Shown here: positions 18,500-28,574 of the stretch, one piece after another
Layout of the letters: every line of letters starts with the position of its first letter
Numbering within the stretch: position 1 is the first letter of the stretch
Made by a program: the position numbers and the translations under genes
Origin: JAGXRK01 sp963804005
GTDB taxonomy: Bacteria; Bacteroidota; Ignavibacteria; Ignavibacteriales; Ignavibacteriaceae
Direction of reading: 5' to 3'
NCBI GenBank assembly: GCA_963804005.1
Contig: CAWDOP010000002.1
Location: 558,001 to 622,000 of the forward strand
Length of the DNA: 64,000 nucleotides
The notes under the pieces: model-generated
What the model was told of the DNA's origin: nothing
The model's input: only the letters and a program-made list of their open reading frames with translations
The model's database searches: none

Positions 18500-18971
18500 A
18501 ATATTAGTGCCTATCGATTTCTCAGATTATTCCAAAAGAGCATTGAGATATGCTGTTAATTTTGCAAAACTCTTTAAGTCAGAATTACTCTTAATTTACG
18601 TTGTTGAACCGGTTATTTATCCGCCTGATTTCAGTATGGGCCAAATTGCTATTCCCACTGTAACAACGGAATTTGACGAAAGAGCCAAAGAGGAATTAAA
18701 TAAACTTGCCAGGACAGAAATCCCTCAAGAAGTAAGGGTCTCAACAATTATTAAAACAGGTAAGCCATTTGTTGAAATAATTGATACTGCGGTTGAATCT
18801 GATATTGATCTGATAATTATTGCAACACACGGACATTCAGGTGTTGAGCATATTTTATTCGGAAGCACTGCTGAAAAAGTTGTAAGAAAAGCACCTTGTC
18901 CTGTACTTACTTTAAGAGAACCCGTTAAAGGATTCTTGTTTAAGGAAGAAATAAAAAAAGGTAAAGGTTAA
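18474..18971 (+). CDS. Universal stress protein, UspA family
   Basis: 165 residues, Rossmann-like fold (INKILVPIDFSDYSKRALRY). The ATP-binding signature GHSGVEHILFGSTAEKVV is followed by KAPCPVLT, as in ATP-binding Usp proteins. The start could be 18474 or the ATG at 18480; CGGAGG lies upstream of both. It overlaps the cNMP-binding gene, so the pair may sense nucleotide state together. It is convergent with the polyprenyl synthase gene, overlapping by 4 bases. Confidence 0.88.
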   Translation: MIMEMQINKILVPIDFSDYSKRALRYAVNFAKLFKSELLLIYVVEPVIYPPDFSMGQIAIPTVTTEFDERAKEELNKLARTEIPQEVRVSTIIKTGKPFVEIIDTAVESDIDLIIIATHGHSGVEHILFGSTAEKVVRKAPCPVLTLREPVKGFLFKEEIKKGKG

Positions 18972-19948
18972 TTTTTTCTTTCTATAATAAAGTCTGCTAA
19001 TGATTCCAATGCAATCTTAGCCGGAGAGTCAGGAAGTACTTTAAGAGATTCTTTAGCTTCAAAAGAATATTTATTTGCAGTTTGCAAAGCATAATCAATT
19101 CCATGATTCTCCCTTACAAATTCAACTATGCGTTTAACTTTATCCTTGTCTTTCCCATTTTTTAACAATTTTCTTATTTCAGTAGCTTTACGTTCGGAAA
19201 CCTGACGAAGTGAGTATATCAACGGGAGTGTAATCTTTTTTTCTTTAATATCACCGCCAACAGGTTTACCAGTAAGACTTGAAGTGCCTTCATAGTCAAG
19301 AATATCATCTCTTATCTGAAAAGAAATTCCAATTGAATGTCCGAATTTTCTCAATGCCTCATGATACTCTGGATTTTCTGATGCACTCATCGCACCAATT
19401 ACACAACAAGTTTCAAGTAGTGAAGCAGTCTTATCAGAAATCACTTTAAAGTAAGTTTCTTCATCAATATCAAGTTTTCGTGTTTTCTGAATTTGAAGTA
19501 GCTCTCCTTCAGACATTCTTTTAACTGCATTACTTATTACACCAAGAAAATCAAAATCCTTACCATTAACTGCAATCATTAATCCTTTGGAAAGTAAATA
19601 ATCGCCCATCAGAACAGAAACTTTATTTTTAAACAATGCATTGATAGACCAAATTCCCCTTCTCTTATCAGCATTATCAACGACATCATCGTGAATTAAA
19701 GTTGCTGAGTGTAAGAGTTCAACCAGAACTGCGCCTCGGTAACTTCTTTCATTAACGCCGCCGGAAATTTTAGAGGAAAGTAAGACAAGTAAAGGTCGGA
19801 TTTTTTTTCCCTTCTGACGAAGAATATATCTTGTTACAAGATCAACAAGACCAACCTTAGATTTCATTGAACTTTTATATAGCTCATTAAACTGTTCAAG
19901 TTCAACTTTTATAGGGCGACTAATTTCAGATAATGAATTATTAATCAA
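18968..19948 (-). CDS. Trans-polyprenyl diphosphate synthase
   Basis: 326 residues. First aspartate-rich motif DDVVD at 87-91, second motif DDILD near 216, with GKKIRPLLVLLSS and GDYLLSKG. Family role: elongates isoprenoid diphosphates with IPP, probably for the menaquinone side chain. Product length cannot be read reliably. It overlaps tatC by 4 bases. Confidence 0.9.
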   Translation of the reverse strand: MINNSLSEISRPIKVELEQFNELYKSSMKSKVGLVDLVTRYILRQKGKKIRPLLVLLSSKISGGVNERSYRGAVLVELLHSATLIHDDVVDNADKRRGIWSINALFKNKVSVLMGDYLLSKGLMIAVNGKDFDFLGVISNAVKRMSEGELLQIQKTRKLDIDEETYFKVISDKTASLLETCCVIGAMSASENPEYHEALRKFGHSIGISFQIRDDILDYEGTSSLTGKPVGGDIKEKKITLPLIYSLRQVSERKATEIRKLLKNGKDKDKVKRIVEFVRENHGIDYALQTANKYSFEAKESLKVLPDSPAKIALESLADFIIERKN

Positions 19949-20709
19949 CTTTTTCTTTGCGATAGTTTTGAAATAAATATACTTATTTCGTATAAGAGAA
20001 CCAACGGAACTGTTAACACTAACTGTGAAACAGGATCACCACCAGGAGTTAGAAAAGCAGCAAAGATTAAAATTACTACAATAGCTTGTTTCCTATATTT
20101 TTTCATAAAATTCGGAGTAAGAATTCCAAGTTTGGACAGGAAAAATGATAACATTGGCAATTCAAAAACTAATCCTGCCGCAAGCATAACGCTTATAATA
20201 ATCGACATATACTCATCGATAGCAAACTCGTTTTTAATCGCTTCAGTTCCAAATTGTGCAGCAAATGCAAATGCAAATGGAAGCATAACAAGATAAGCAA
20301 AAACAATTCCTGCTAAAAAACAGAATGAAGAAAATACCACAATTCTTACAATGTACTTTCTTTCATTTTTTCTTAAAGCAGGTGAGATAAATTTCCAAAG
20401 CTGGTAAAATAAGTTCGGTACGCTTAGTACAATGCCCACCATTATAGAAACTTGAACGTATAGAAATAATTGTCCGAAAGGTTTAAGGTTTTGAAGTTCA
20501 AGACTATGATCGAGTGCGGGTTTTAAAAAAATATATACAATTAGAAAATCAATAAAAATCCAGGCAATGATAGTTCCAATAATAACTCCAATGAAAGAAT
20601 AAATTATTCGCCATCTTAATTCTTCCAGGTGATCGAGAAAACTCATTCCACTCCCTATCTCTTCATCTTCCTCGAAATCTTCTCTCTTAATTACATCTGT
20701 ATCTGACAC
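19945..20709 (-). CDS. tatC: Sec-independent translocase subunit TatC
   Basis: 254 residues and six membrane helices. The start region SFLDHLEELRWRIIYS is the TatC cytoplasmic signature, and the stretch ISPALRKNERKYI is the conserved loop. TatC recognises twin-arginine signals and forms the translocase with TatA/B, not seen here. One candidate substrate, the deacylase at 7373-8632, is in the window. Confidence 0.95.
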   Translation of the reverse strand: MSDTDVIKREDFEEDEEIGSGMSFLDHLEELRWRIIYSFIGVIIGTIIAWIFIDFLIVYIFLKPALDHSLELQNLKPFGQLFLYVQVSIMVGIVLSVPNLFYQLWKFISPALRKNERKYIVRIVVFSSFCFLAGIVFAYLVMLPFAFAFAAQFGTEAIKNEFAIDEYMSIIISVMLAAGLVFELPMLSFFLSKLGILTPNFMKKYRKQAIVVILIFAAFLTPGGDPVSQLVLTVPLVLLYEISIFISKLSQRKS

Positions 20710-20729
20710 ATTGCCTCAATCTAATATTT

Positions 20730-22019
20730 TTAATTTGAGAACAACGGAAATCCTGATGTCATCTGTTTAACTTCTTTACGTAAACCATCAAGCACCTTGT
20801 CATCCTTAAAATTAGAGATTGCTCTGTTGATAATATCAGCAATCATTTCCATTTCTTTTTCTTTCATTCCACGTGTTGTAACTGCTGGCGTCCCGACACG
20901 AATGCCGCTTGTAACAAAAGGACTTCTATTATCAAAAGGAACCATATTTTTATTTACAGTTATTCCTGCTTTCTCTAGTGATTGTTCAGCTTCCTTCCCA
21001 GTAAGGTTTTTATTTGTTAGATCAATAAGCATTAGGTGATTATCAGTGCCGCCGGAAACAACATTAAAATCATATTCGATAAGTTTCGCAGAAAGAGCTT
21101 GAGCATTTTTTCTAACCTGATCAATATATTTTTTGAAACCTTTTTGCAAAGCTTCACCAAAAGCAACCGCTTTTGCCATTATAATGTGCATCAATGGTCC
21201 ACCCTGAATGCCGGGCATAACCATACTATCGTACAGTTCAGACATCATTTTAACACGATCGCCTTTTGGAGTTGTTAAACCAAAAGGATTTTCTTTGTCT
21301 TTGCCCATCAAAATGACTCCACCTCTTGGACCTCTGAGCGTTTTATGAGTTGTTGATGTTACAACATCACAATATTCAAGTGGATTATTCAGAAATCCTG
21401 TGGCAATCAATCCTGCCGGATGCGCCATATCGCACATAAGAAGAGCGCCAATTGAATCAGCAATCTCTTTGAATTTTTTATAATCCCATTCCCTTGAATA
21501 TGCACTTGCACCAGCAATAATTAATTTTGGTTTTTCTTCTTTGGCAATATCTTCAATCTTATTGTAATCAAGTAATTTAGTTTCCTCATTTAATTCATAT
21601 CCAACAGCTTCATAAAGCTTTCCCGAAAAATTGACAGGAGAGCCGTGTGTTAAATGTCCGCCGTGAGCAAGACTTAAACCAAGAAATTTATCTCCCGGTT
21701 TAAGAAGAGTCATCAACACAGCCATATTTGCCTGAGAACCGCTATGTGGCTGTACATTAACATATTCCGCATTAAATAATTTTTTTAACCTTTCTCTTGC
21801 AATATTTTCTGCCATATCTACAAACTCACAGCCACCATAGTAACGCTTTCCGGGATAGCCTTCAGCATATTTATTAGTAAGAACAGTTCCGGCGGCTTCT
21901 AAAACGGCAGGACTAACAAAATTTTCAGATGCGATTAGTTCAAGTTTATTTAATTGTCTTTCTGTTTCTGATTGAAGGACTTTAAATATTTCAGGATCGT
22001 TTTTGAGATAATTTTCCAT
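20730..22019 (-). CDS. glyA: Serine hydroxymethyltransferase
   Basis: 429 residues, full family length. PLP-binding lysine K226 in TSTTHKTLRGPRGG. LIASENFVSPAV and YAEGYPGKRYYGGCE are hallmark stretches. Converts serine and tetrahydrofolate to glycine and methylene-THF. Lies upstream of tatC in the same direction with a 20-base gap, so co-transcription is likely. Confidence 0.97.
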   Translation of the reverse strand: MENYLKNDPEIFKVLQSETERQLNKLELIASENFVSPAVLEAAGTVLTNKYAEGYPGKRYYGGCEFVDMAENIARERLKKLFNAEYVNVQPHSGSQANMAVLMTLLKPGDKFLGLSLAHGGHLTHGSPVNFSGKLYEAVGYELNEETKLLDYNKIEDIAKEEKPKLIIAGASAYSREWDYKKFKEIADSIGALLMCDMAHPAGLIATGFLNNPLEYCDVVTSTTHKTLRGPRGGVILMGKDKENPFGLTTPKGDRVKMMSELYDSMVMPGIQGGPLMHIIMAKAVAFGEALQKGFKKYIDQVRKNAQALSAKLIEYDFNVVSGGTDNHLMLIDLTNKNLTGKEAEQSLEKAGITVNKNMVPFDNRSPFVTSGIRVGTPAVTTRGMKEKEMEMIADIINRAISNFKDDKVLDGLRKEVKQMTSGFPLFSN

Positions 22020-22063
22020 GATAATGCTTTATTAAATCTATTAAAAAATACTGACAAAAATAG

Positions 22064-22095
22064 AAAAGCCTCCCTGAAAACTCAAGGAAGCTTTT
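22064..22095 (-). terminator. Rho-independent terminator after the TPR lipoprotein gene
   Basis: Minus-strand arms AAAAGCTTCC and GGAGGCTTTT form a 10-bp stem (one G-U pair), followed by CTATTTTTG. It sits between the 22124 stop and the glyA start, separating the two transcription units. Confidence 0.75.
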
Positions 22096-22123
22096 CCAAA
22101 GCTCAATTGAAGAAATTAATTAA

Positions 22124-23389
22124 TTATGGTACTGCTACTGTTCTACCTATCCAACTAACACATGTAATTTGAATTACATCACCAGACTTATATTTCCTGA
22201 AGAAATAATCTTCTTGTGTTGGTACCGCACCGGAAAGAGCATTAATTCGATCTCTTGCCATATCTAAAGAAGAATCCATTGAAAGTGCTCTTCTATATGT
22301 TTGTTGTGCAAGAAGATAAACTACCTTTGCATCAAAATCACTGCAAGCTCTTGCAGCCTGTTCATATAAAAATCCTTCATAATAAATTGTAAGTGCCCAT
22401 CCACCGCCAATATCGTTCGCCTTTTGAAATTCAGATCTGGCTGCAGAAAGTCTCCCCTGCTCTCTTAAATTTATCCCAAGATTCAAATAATGTTCTTTTG
22501 CCTTAGGCTCAAGTTGAATTAATTTTCTATAAGCACTTTCTGCTTTACTTAACTGATCAGTTTTCTGATAAGCAGAGGCTAATTGATTCCAGTAATTAAC
22601 ATTCTCAGGATCTTTTTGAACCAGAAATTCCAAAGGTTCAATTGCTGCACTGAACTCACTTGCACGAATAGCCATCGAAGTAAATCTCCAGGCTTTTTGA
22701 AGATTTTCTTTATCTAATTCCCACGTTCTTTTTGTTAGCTGAACAAGTTCATCAATATTTTCAGCAAGATTTTCAAGTTCAGATACCCATTGTGGATTAT
22801 CCGGCTCTCTTTCCGTAAGGAAAGAGTAAATATCTAAAGCTTTGGTTTTATAATCGTTACTATCGTTAGCATTATTTTTATATTGCTGTCCTAAACGATG
22901 ATAATAATAAGATGAAAAATCCTGTTTCCACTCAAAAGCTAATTCATAATCCTTAATTACTTCGATAGGATCAGCATCTAACCAAATTTCTTTTACAAAA
23001 GCTTTTCGAGCCTGAAAATAAGCTTTATCATCAGGATAATACTTAATTGCATTTTCGTAAAATCCTAATATAGAATCCTCAATAGCTTTAACTTCCAAAT
23101 CAGACACATCAGCTGAATCGTGAACAAACCACAAGGTTTCTTCCATCTTATAGTAGAAAAACTTTGCAAATCGGACAGGATCCATTTCCAACACTTTCCA
23201 ACCATAAGGTAATGCACTTACAAAGTCTTTATTCTTATGATATTCAGAAAAAAGACTATACTGTTCAAGTACCTTCATAGAATCTGCAGAAGATAAAGGC
23301 GCCCGCTCAAGAGCAGTTGACGTGTTTCCACAGTTTATAAAAAACATAAACAGTATTGTTACTGCAAATAAATTGATTATCGTTTTCAC
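22124..23389 (-). CDS. TPR-repeat lipoprotein
   Basis: 421 residues. Lipoprotein signal with lipobox FINCG. The body is TPR-like: ENVNYWNQLASAYQKTDQLS, then YRKLIQLEPKAKEHYLNLGI and LREQGRLSAARSEFQKAND. Likely anchored in the envelope and binding other proteins. It follows two other envelope genes at a 19-base gap. Function unknown. Confidence 0.8.
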   Translation of the reverse strand: MKTIINLFAVTILFMFFINCGNTSTALERAPLSSADSMKVLEQYSLFSEYHKNKDFVSALPYGWKVLEMDPVRFAKFFYYKMEETLWFVHDSADVSDLEVKAIEDSILGFYENAIKYYPDDKAYFQARKAFVKEIWLDADPIEVIKDYELAFEWKQDFSSYYYHRLGQQYKNNANDSNDYKTKALDIYSFLTEREPDNPQWVSELENLAENIDELVQLTKRTWELDKENLQKAWRFTSMAIRASEFSAAIEPLEFLVQKDPENVNYWNQLASAYQKTDQLSKAESAYRKLIQLEPKAKEHYLNLGINLREQGRLSAARSEFQKANDIGGGWALTIYYEGFLYEQAARACSDFDAKVVYLLAQQTYRRALSMDSSLDMARDRINALSGAVPTQEDYFFRKYKSGDVIQITCVSWIGRTVAVP

Positions 23390-23408
23390 TTTAAACCCTT
23401 AATTATTT

Positions 23409-24650
23409 TTAATGTTCGAATCTTAAGAACCAGATTTCTCCAAAACTGATTCCTAAATTTAATTTAATTATGTTTTCTCTGAGAAGTCCCGAATCAGTTG
23501 TTCCTCTCATTGAATACTGAACAGCAATATCTATGCTATTTTCTATGCCAAGAGGAAACGAAAAACCACCAAATACGGAATATTGATCAATTCCCTGATT
23601 ATTTATCAAATATTGCGTTTTTTCATAACTTAAACCGGCACGCCAAATCATTTGTTCCCACACAGTTGCCCCAATAATTTGTCCAGGTTTGTATTCAAAC
23701 CCTGTGCTGATTTTGTGCATATCTCTAAGAACATTTTGGGTTTGATTTGCTAATTTATATTCACTCCAGGGTTGAAATGAATAATCTAAACTAACCAGAT
23801 AAGTTGAAAATAAATTAAAACTTATTCCAGTTGTAATCCGATAAGGAATATTCATTGTCGTTTTTGCAGTAAGCAAAGTATCTTCAACAGTATTGGATCT
23901 TGAAATGTATAATGTGTCCATATCCATTTCAGGAATTAACTTTAAAGCAGAACCAAAACGTAAATTTGATATGACAGAATTTTTACCAAAAACCATTGAC
24001 AAATCAGGTGATAACAATCCAATGGTTGTTCCAAATCCAGTTCCCTTATATAATTTTTCAAATTCAGCAGGATATCTTGTTTGATCAACAAAATCTAATT
24101 TAGTTTTGTATGATAGATTACCGAAATAGTAATCTAGTGTTGCACCGAAAGCTATATTTGCGGGAAGCAGGACAGATGTTCCGATAAATATTTCAGATAA
24201 ACCTCCTTTGCCTTCATAATTGACATAGTATGGTTCAGAGCCTGAAATTAATTCCTGTGCTTTATAGCTTATTCTTGAAAAAGGAATTAAACCTGTTGCT
24301 AATCCAATTCCATAATCTTTGCTGATAGGAAAACCAAACGTAAATCCCTTAAACTCGGTTTCAGAATAAAAGCTTGATGTATTGTCATCAGAGATAAGCA
24401 ATCCACTATAAGAAAGATTAACTCCAAATCGAGTTCCCTTCATTTTATACCAGGTTGCAGGATTTAGTGTTGAGATAGAATTATCATCAACAACCGCTAT
24501 ACCTAATTGACCCATCGCAATTTTTCTTGCCGATGCTGAGTGCTCAACATCACCAATTCCAAAACGCGTATAAGTTGAATTGCTCTGCGAATATGAATTA
24601 ATACATGCAAAAAGCATGAAAACAGCAACTAAAATATTTCTTTTTCTCAT
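23409..24650 (-). CDS. Outer-membrane beta-barrel protein, FadL/OmpP1-like
   Basis: About 413 residues. Signal peptide (NILVAVFMLFACINSYSQ). Mature start SNSTYTRFGIGDVEHSASAR and the motif DDNSISTLNPATW are typical of Bacteroidota FadL-like barrels. The rest alternates hydrophobic and polar residues as in beta strands. ATG at 24650 is chosen; a TTG two codons earlier overlaps the preceding stop. Transport role is inference. Confidence 0.75.
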   Translation of the reverse strand: MRKRNILVAVFMLFACINSYSQSNSTYTRFGIGDVEHSASARKIAMGQLGIAVVDDNSISTLNPATWYKMKGTRFGVNLSYSGLLISDDNTSSFYSETEFKGFTFGFPISKDYGIGLATGLIPFSRISYKAQELISGSEPYYVNYEGKGGLSEIFIGTSVLLPANIAFGATLDYYFGNLSYKTKLDFVDQTRYPAEFEKLYKGTGFGTTIGLLSPDLSMVFGKNSVISNLRFGSALKLIPEMDMDTLYISRSNTVEDTLLTAKTTMNIPYRITTGISFNLFSTYLVSLDYSFQPWSEYKLANQTQNVLRDMHKISTGFEYKPGQIIGATVWEQMIWRAGLSYEKTQYLINNQGIDQYSVFGGFSFPLGIENSIDIAVQYSMRGTTDSGLLRENIIKLNLGISFGEIWFLRFEH

Positions 24651-24652
24651 TA

Positions 24653-25828
24653 TCAATTATATGTATAAACAATTTCTAAATATGGACGTTTTGACGGATC
24701 TGCAGCTTCACTTCCAAACAAATTAAATAATTCTACTCCAACTTGCTCGCTACCTGATCTTAAGATCATTCCTTGATTATCATTATCTCTTAACCATTTT
24801 CTTACCATTGGAGTTATATCTCCGCTATACTTGTAATTAAAATCCGCAAGTCTAATAAATAAATTTTCATCTACCTCATTGGTCTCTTCATCCTTTATAA
24901 GAAAAGCAAGCAAAGAATTTTCAAAAGACGAACCAAAAACATTTTTTGTTGAATCAGATAGCAATGTTAATGTGGCTCTGTTTATAACAACATTTGGCGG
25001 AATGTTTGAAAGATCAAAATATAATTTTGAATTAATAGCTAAACTTGATTGAACCAGCATATATTCTGACTCAACCTGTGGAAGCTCACCGAGAACCAAA
25101 CTAATATCCGAAGCTACGATTCCCGTTAATGTATCAGTATATGAACCTGGTTTGCTAATAATAACTTTTAATTTTGATTCGACATCTAAAAATGCATTAT
25201 ATGCTTGAAAACCAACTATTTTCTGAGTCTTAGTAGTATCAGGAGATATAAGAATACCGTAATTAGTCAAAGAATCCGTATTCATCGAAAAATCAATCCA
25301 CTCCCTTGCAAGTTCATTGGTAATCTTAAACGAATAAACCGAATCACCAAAGGATTTATCAGAGCAAACATCGTCAAAATTATATTGAAGAGTGCTGAAT
25401 GAATCAGCGGAAAAAGTTGATGAACTCCAGTGAGATATTACTTTATGAACAGCGAAATCGAATTCAGCGAGACTGTCTGTAAATATATAATTTGGAAAAA
25501 GTTCTATTGTTGCAGATTCGATAACAATATTACCTTCATTAAAATCTGTTTTAATTGAATCAGGTAAAAAGAAAGCAAAATTCATTAAAGAATAAGCGGT
25601 TAGATTATTTTTCATTCCGACAAGTAATCGGGAAGAATTTCCAAGAGAAATTACTTTTTTGAAATGAGAAGAAGTCTGGAAAAAATTTCCTTCAACAGAG
25701 TTGATCGTATCAACTTTCAAATAATCCTGTTCAAGTAAATTCAATCCAACGGAAGAAGGATCATCCGAACAGGATATGAGAATAAAACTTGAAATTAAGA
25801 GGAGAAATAAAACAAAATGTTTGATCAC
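24653..25828 (-). CDS. Envelope lipoprotein of unknown function
   Basis: 391 residues. Lipoprotein signal with lipobox LISCS. The body has beta-rich, DNRLRE/carbohydrate-binding-like segments (RATLTLLSDSTKN, VRKWLRDNDNQGMILRSG, RPYLEIVYTYN). Its start overlaps gmhB by one base and its stop sits 3 bases before the barrel gene. The three genes probably form an envelope unit. I do not recognise a function. Confidence 0.7.
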   Translation of the reverse strand: MIKHFVLFLLLISSFILISCSDDPSSVGLNLLEQDYLKVDTINSVEGNFFQTSSHFKKVISLGNSSRLLVGMKNNLTAYSLMNFAFFLPDSIKTDFNEGNIVIESATIELFPNYIFTDSLAEFDFAVHKVISHWSSSTFSADSFSTLQYNFDDVCSDKSFGDSVYSFKITNELAREWIDFSMNTDSLTNYGILISPDTTKTQKIVGFQAYNAFLDVESKLKVIISKPGSYTDTLTGIVASDISLVLGELPQVESEYMLVQSSLAINSKLYFDLSNIPPNVVINRATLTLLSDSTKNVFGSSFENSLLAFLIKDEETNEVDENLFIRLADFNYKYSGDITPMVRKWLRDNDNQGMILRSGSEQVGVELFNLFGSEAADPSKRPYLEIVYTYN

Positions 25829-26403
25829 TAATTATCTCCGTGTGAATCTTTAACAATAAAATTAGAAGCATCAATTATATTTTCGGCTACAAAGCTTGGG
25901 AATTTATTCTGATTTTGCAACATAGAAATACTCTCCGCACCCTGACCGGTTTTTACTAGAATTGTTTTAATACCCGCATTCATTCCTGATTCAATATCAA
26001 CAAGAGAATCCCCGATTATATAAGATTTTTTTAAATCAATATTAAATTCTTTTGCAGCATCCAGAATCATTCTAGAGGAAGGCTTTCTGCACTCACATTC
26101 TTCAGCAGTGCTGAATTCAGGATGAGCCGGACAATAATAAAACGCATCAATATTAACATTATTTTCTGATAATAAATCAGATATTCTTTTATTCACATCT
26201 TTAACTTGAGATTCGGAAATCAATCCCCTTGCAATACCTGATTGATTAGATACAACGATCAACAGAAAGTTATGTTCATTTTTTAATTTTTGTAGTGCTT
26301 CAATTACTCCAGGCAATAAAACCACATTATCTGCATCACCCAGATATCCGGGATCTTCATTGAGAGTACCATCTCGGTCTAAAAAAACGGCTTTAACGGG
26401 CAT
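25828..26403 (-). CDS. gmhB: D-glycero-D-manno-heptose 1,7-bisphosphate 7-phosphatase
   Basis: 191 residues, HAD phosphatase. The catalytic motif FLDRDGTLN is at the start, VVSNQSGIARG is motif II, and IIGDSLVDIESG is motif IV. The zinc loop has CPAHPE and CECRKP, which separates GmhB-type enzymes from other HADs. Role: ADP-heptose precursor synthesis for LPS. The histidinol-phosphatase family is close, but no HisB partner is present. Confidence 0.85.
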   Translation of the reverse strand: MPVKAVFLDRDGTLNEDPGYLGDADNVVLLPGVIEALQKLKNEHNFLLIVVSNQSGIARGLISESQVKDVNKRISDLLSENNVNIDAFYYCPAHPEFSTAEECECRKPSSRMILDAAKEFNIDLKKSYIIGDSLVDIESGMNAGIKTILVKTGQGAESISMLQNQNKFPSFVAENIIDASNFIVKDSHGDN

Positions 26404-26407
26404 CAGT

Positions 26408-27901
26408 TTAGTTGCTGGTAAGGATTGTTTTATAAAGATCGATATATTTTTTTGCAGAAGTTCCCCAGCTAAAGTCAGACTTCATGCCATTTTTCATAAT
26501 TTTTGCCCAGGTTTTTTTATCCTCATAAATTTTCAATGCATGTTTTAATTCTTTCAACATTTCTGAAGTATTATACTTCTTAAAAACAAAACCATTGCCC
26601 TCTCCTGTTTTCTCATTAAAACGGATTACTGTATCTGCAAGTCCACCTGTTTCCCGAACTATTGGAACAGTACCATACACCAGGCTATACATTTGATTTA
26701 GTCCACAAGGTTCATACTTTGAAGGCATGAGAAAAATGTCGGCACCTGCTTCAATAAGGTGAGCCAGCTCATCATTAAATCCTAAATAACTAGCAAATTT
26801 TTTGCTGTATTTTGAACTCATTTTTTCAAAGAACTGATGGTATTTTGATTCACCTGTTCCAAGAATGATAAGTTTTATATTTAATTTCATCAAAACAGGA
26901 AATGCTTTTTGAACTAAATCAATGCCTTTTGAATCGAATAGTCTTGAGATAATCCCAATAATTGGAACATCTGGTTCGTGATTAAAACCAAATCTTTCAG
27001 AAAGATCTTTTTTATTATTGTACTTATCCTCAAAATTTTTGATCGAGTATTTTTGAGGAATCAGTTTATCTTTTTCGGGATTCCATACTTTGGTATCTAT
27101 TCCATTGACTATGCCAAAAAGATCACCTTTACGTTTAGCAAGAACATCCTTTAATCCTTCACCTAATTCGGTAATAGTTCTGATCTCATTTGCATAAGTT
27201 TCGCTGACAGTATTGATGGCATCAGCGTGAAGAAGAGCTCCCTTCATAAAGTTAATTTTTCCTTTATGAATTAATCCTTTTTCCGTATTTAATTCATCCG
27301 GCAATCCAAGTTTGTGAAATGAAGATTTAGGAAATTCTCCCTGAAAAGCAAGGTTGTGAATTGTAAACAATGTATTAAACTTATCAAATCCGGGTTCATT
27401 TTTGTAAATGGTTTTAAGATAAACCGGAATTAGTCCTGTTTGCCAATCATTACAGTGAATAATATCCGGAATCCAGCCAAGCTTAATAATTAACTCCATA
27501 ACAGCACGATTAAGCAAGATAAATCTCTCATCATTATCTGAATAATCTTTTCCGGTTTTCGGATCAGTGTATAAACTATTTTTGTTTCCGAAATATTCTT
27601 GGTTCTCAAGAAAATATATCTGTACTCTTACTCGTTGACCGGGAAGGAAGCAAGATTTCAGTGAGAAAATAACTTCTTTCTCACCAATCTTTATCTGAAG
27701 ATCTTTCAGTCTTACTATCTCGTGAATTTTAAATTTTCTTTCATCAACTGCGCCATATTTGGGAATTACAAGTCTAACCTCGTGACCCATTTCAGAAAGC
27801 ATTTGAGGAAGTGCTGCGGAAACATCTGCTAAACCACCGGTTTTTACGAAAGGGACTACTTCAGATGTTACGAAGAGAATCTTTAATTTTTTGGCTGCCA
27901 T
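26408..27901 (-). CDS. glgA: Glycogen synthase (ADP-glucose type)
   Basis: About 497 residues, GT5. KTGGLADVSAALP near the start binds ADP-glucose, CNDWQTGLIPVYLK and the C-terminal EPCGLNQMYSLVYGT-type motif are present. The ATG at 27901 (MAAKKLKILFVTSEVVPF) is preferred over the open upstream frame because family members start at KILFVTSE. Lies 4 bases from gmhB. Makes the alpha-1,4 glucan. Confidence 0.93.
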   Translation of the reverse strand: MAAKKLKILFVTSEVVPFVKTGGLADVSAALPQMLSEMGHEVRLVIPKYGAVDERKFKIHEIVRLKDLQIKIGEKEVIFSLKSCFLPGQRVRVQIYFLENQEYFGNKNSLYTDPKTGKDYSDNDERFILLNRAVMELIIKLGWIPDIIHCNDWQTGLIPVYLKTIYKNEPGFDKFNTLFTIHNLAFQGEFPKSSFHKLGLPDELNTEKGLIHKGKINFMKGALLHADAINTVSETYANEIRTITELGEGLKDVLAKRKGDLFGIVNGIDTKVWNPEKDKLIPQKYSIKNFEDKYNNKKDLSERFGFNHEPDVPIIGIISRLFDSKGIDLVQKAFPVLMKLNIKLIILGTGESKYHQFFEKMSSKYSKKFASYLGFNDELAHLIEAGADIFLMPSKYEPCGLNQMYSLVYGTVPIVRETGGLADTVIRFNEKTGEGNGFVFKKYNTSEMLKELKHALKIYEDKKTWAKIMKNGMKSDFSWGTSAKKYIDLYKTILTSN

Positions 27902-28019
27902 TGTTAAATCTTTTATAAATGAATATGTAAAAATACGAATAAATGACATTTTACTCAAAAAAACTTAACTTTAAAGTTATAGGACAATATTGTTTGTAAA
28001 ACGGAGATTTTAAGCCAAA

Positions 28020-28574
28020 ATGAAGAGATTACTAGAGATCAACTTAGTTTTGATTAAAGCAAACTTACTTTTCTTAATTTTGTCATTATTTTTTTTAGCG
28101 GGATGTGGGGCTGTTTCTACTTCAGGACGCTATGAGTCGAGTGAAACAAGTAAGGATAAAGTTGAAATAAAAGAGGAAGAATTGAAGGAAACCTTTGACC
28201 TTAAACCATATCGCCCTGAATTAAATTTGGAAGAAAATGAATTTGAAACTGAAATTTACTCGGAAAAATCGGGTGCCTGGTATGAATATGATTTTAAATC
28301 GGAATCAAATAAAAAAATTGTTGGGACGGAAGACGGATATCGTGTTCAGGTTATTGCAACAGATGATCTTGATGAGGCAAACAAAATTAACAGTGAAGTG
28401 AGCTCACAAATTCCCAATCAAAGAACTTACGTTAATTTTGAACCGCCATTTTATAAAGTAAAAGTTGGCGATTTTAATAAATTATCAGAAGCAAATGATA
28501 TGCGATTCAGACTCAGCCAAACAGGCTATACGGAATCTAAAGTTGTAAGAGAAACAATAAATATTTTTGAATGA
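28020..28574 (+). CDS. SPOR-domain lipoprotein
   Basis: 184 residues. Signal with lipobox FLAGCG. A charged linker precedes a C-terminal SPOR domain (YRVQVIATDDLDEANKI, YKVKVGDFNKLSEAND). SPOR domains bind septal peptidoglycan lacking stem peptides, so a division-linked role is likely. Its TGA overlaps the hutI start as ATGA. Divergent from glgA. Confidence 0.85.
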   Translation: MKRLLEINLVLIKANLLFLILSLFFLAGCGAVSTSGRYESSETSKDKVEIKEEELKETFDLKPYRPELNLEENEFETEIYSEKSGAWYEYDFKSESNKKIVGTEDGYRVQVIATDDLDEANKINSEVSSQIPNQRTYVNFEPPFYKVKVGDFNKLSEANDMRFRLSQTGYTESKVVRETINIFE

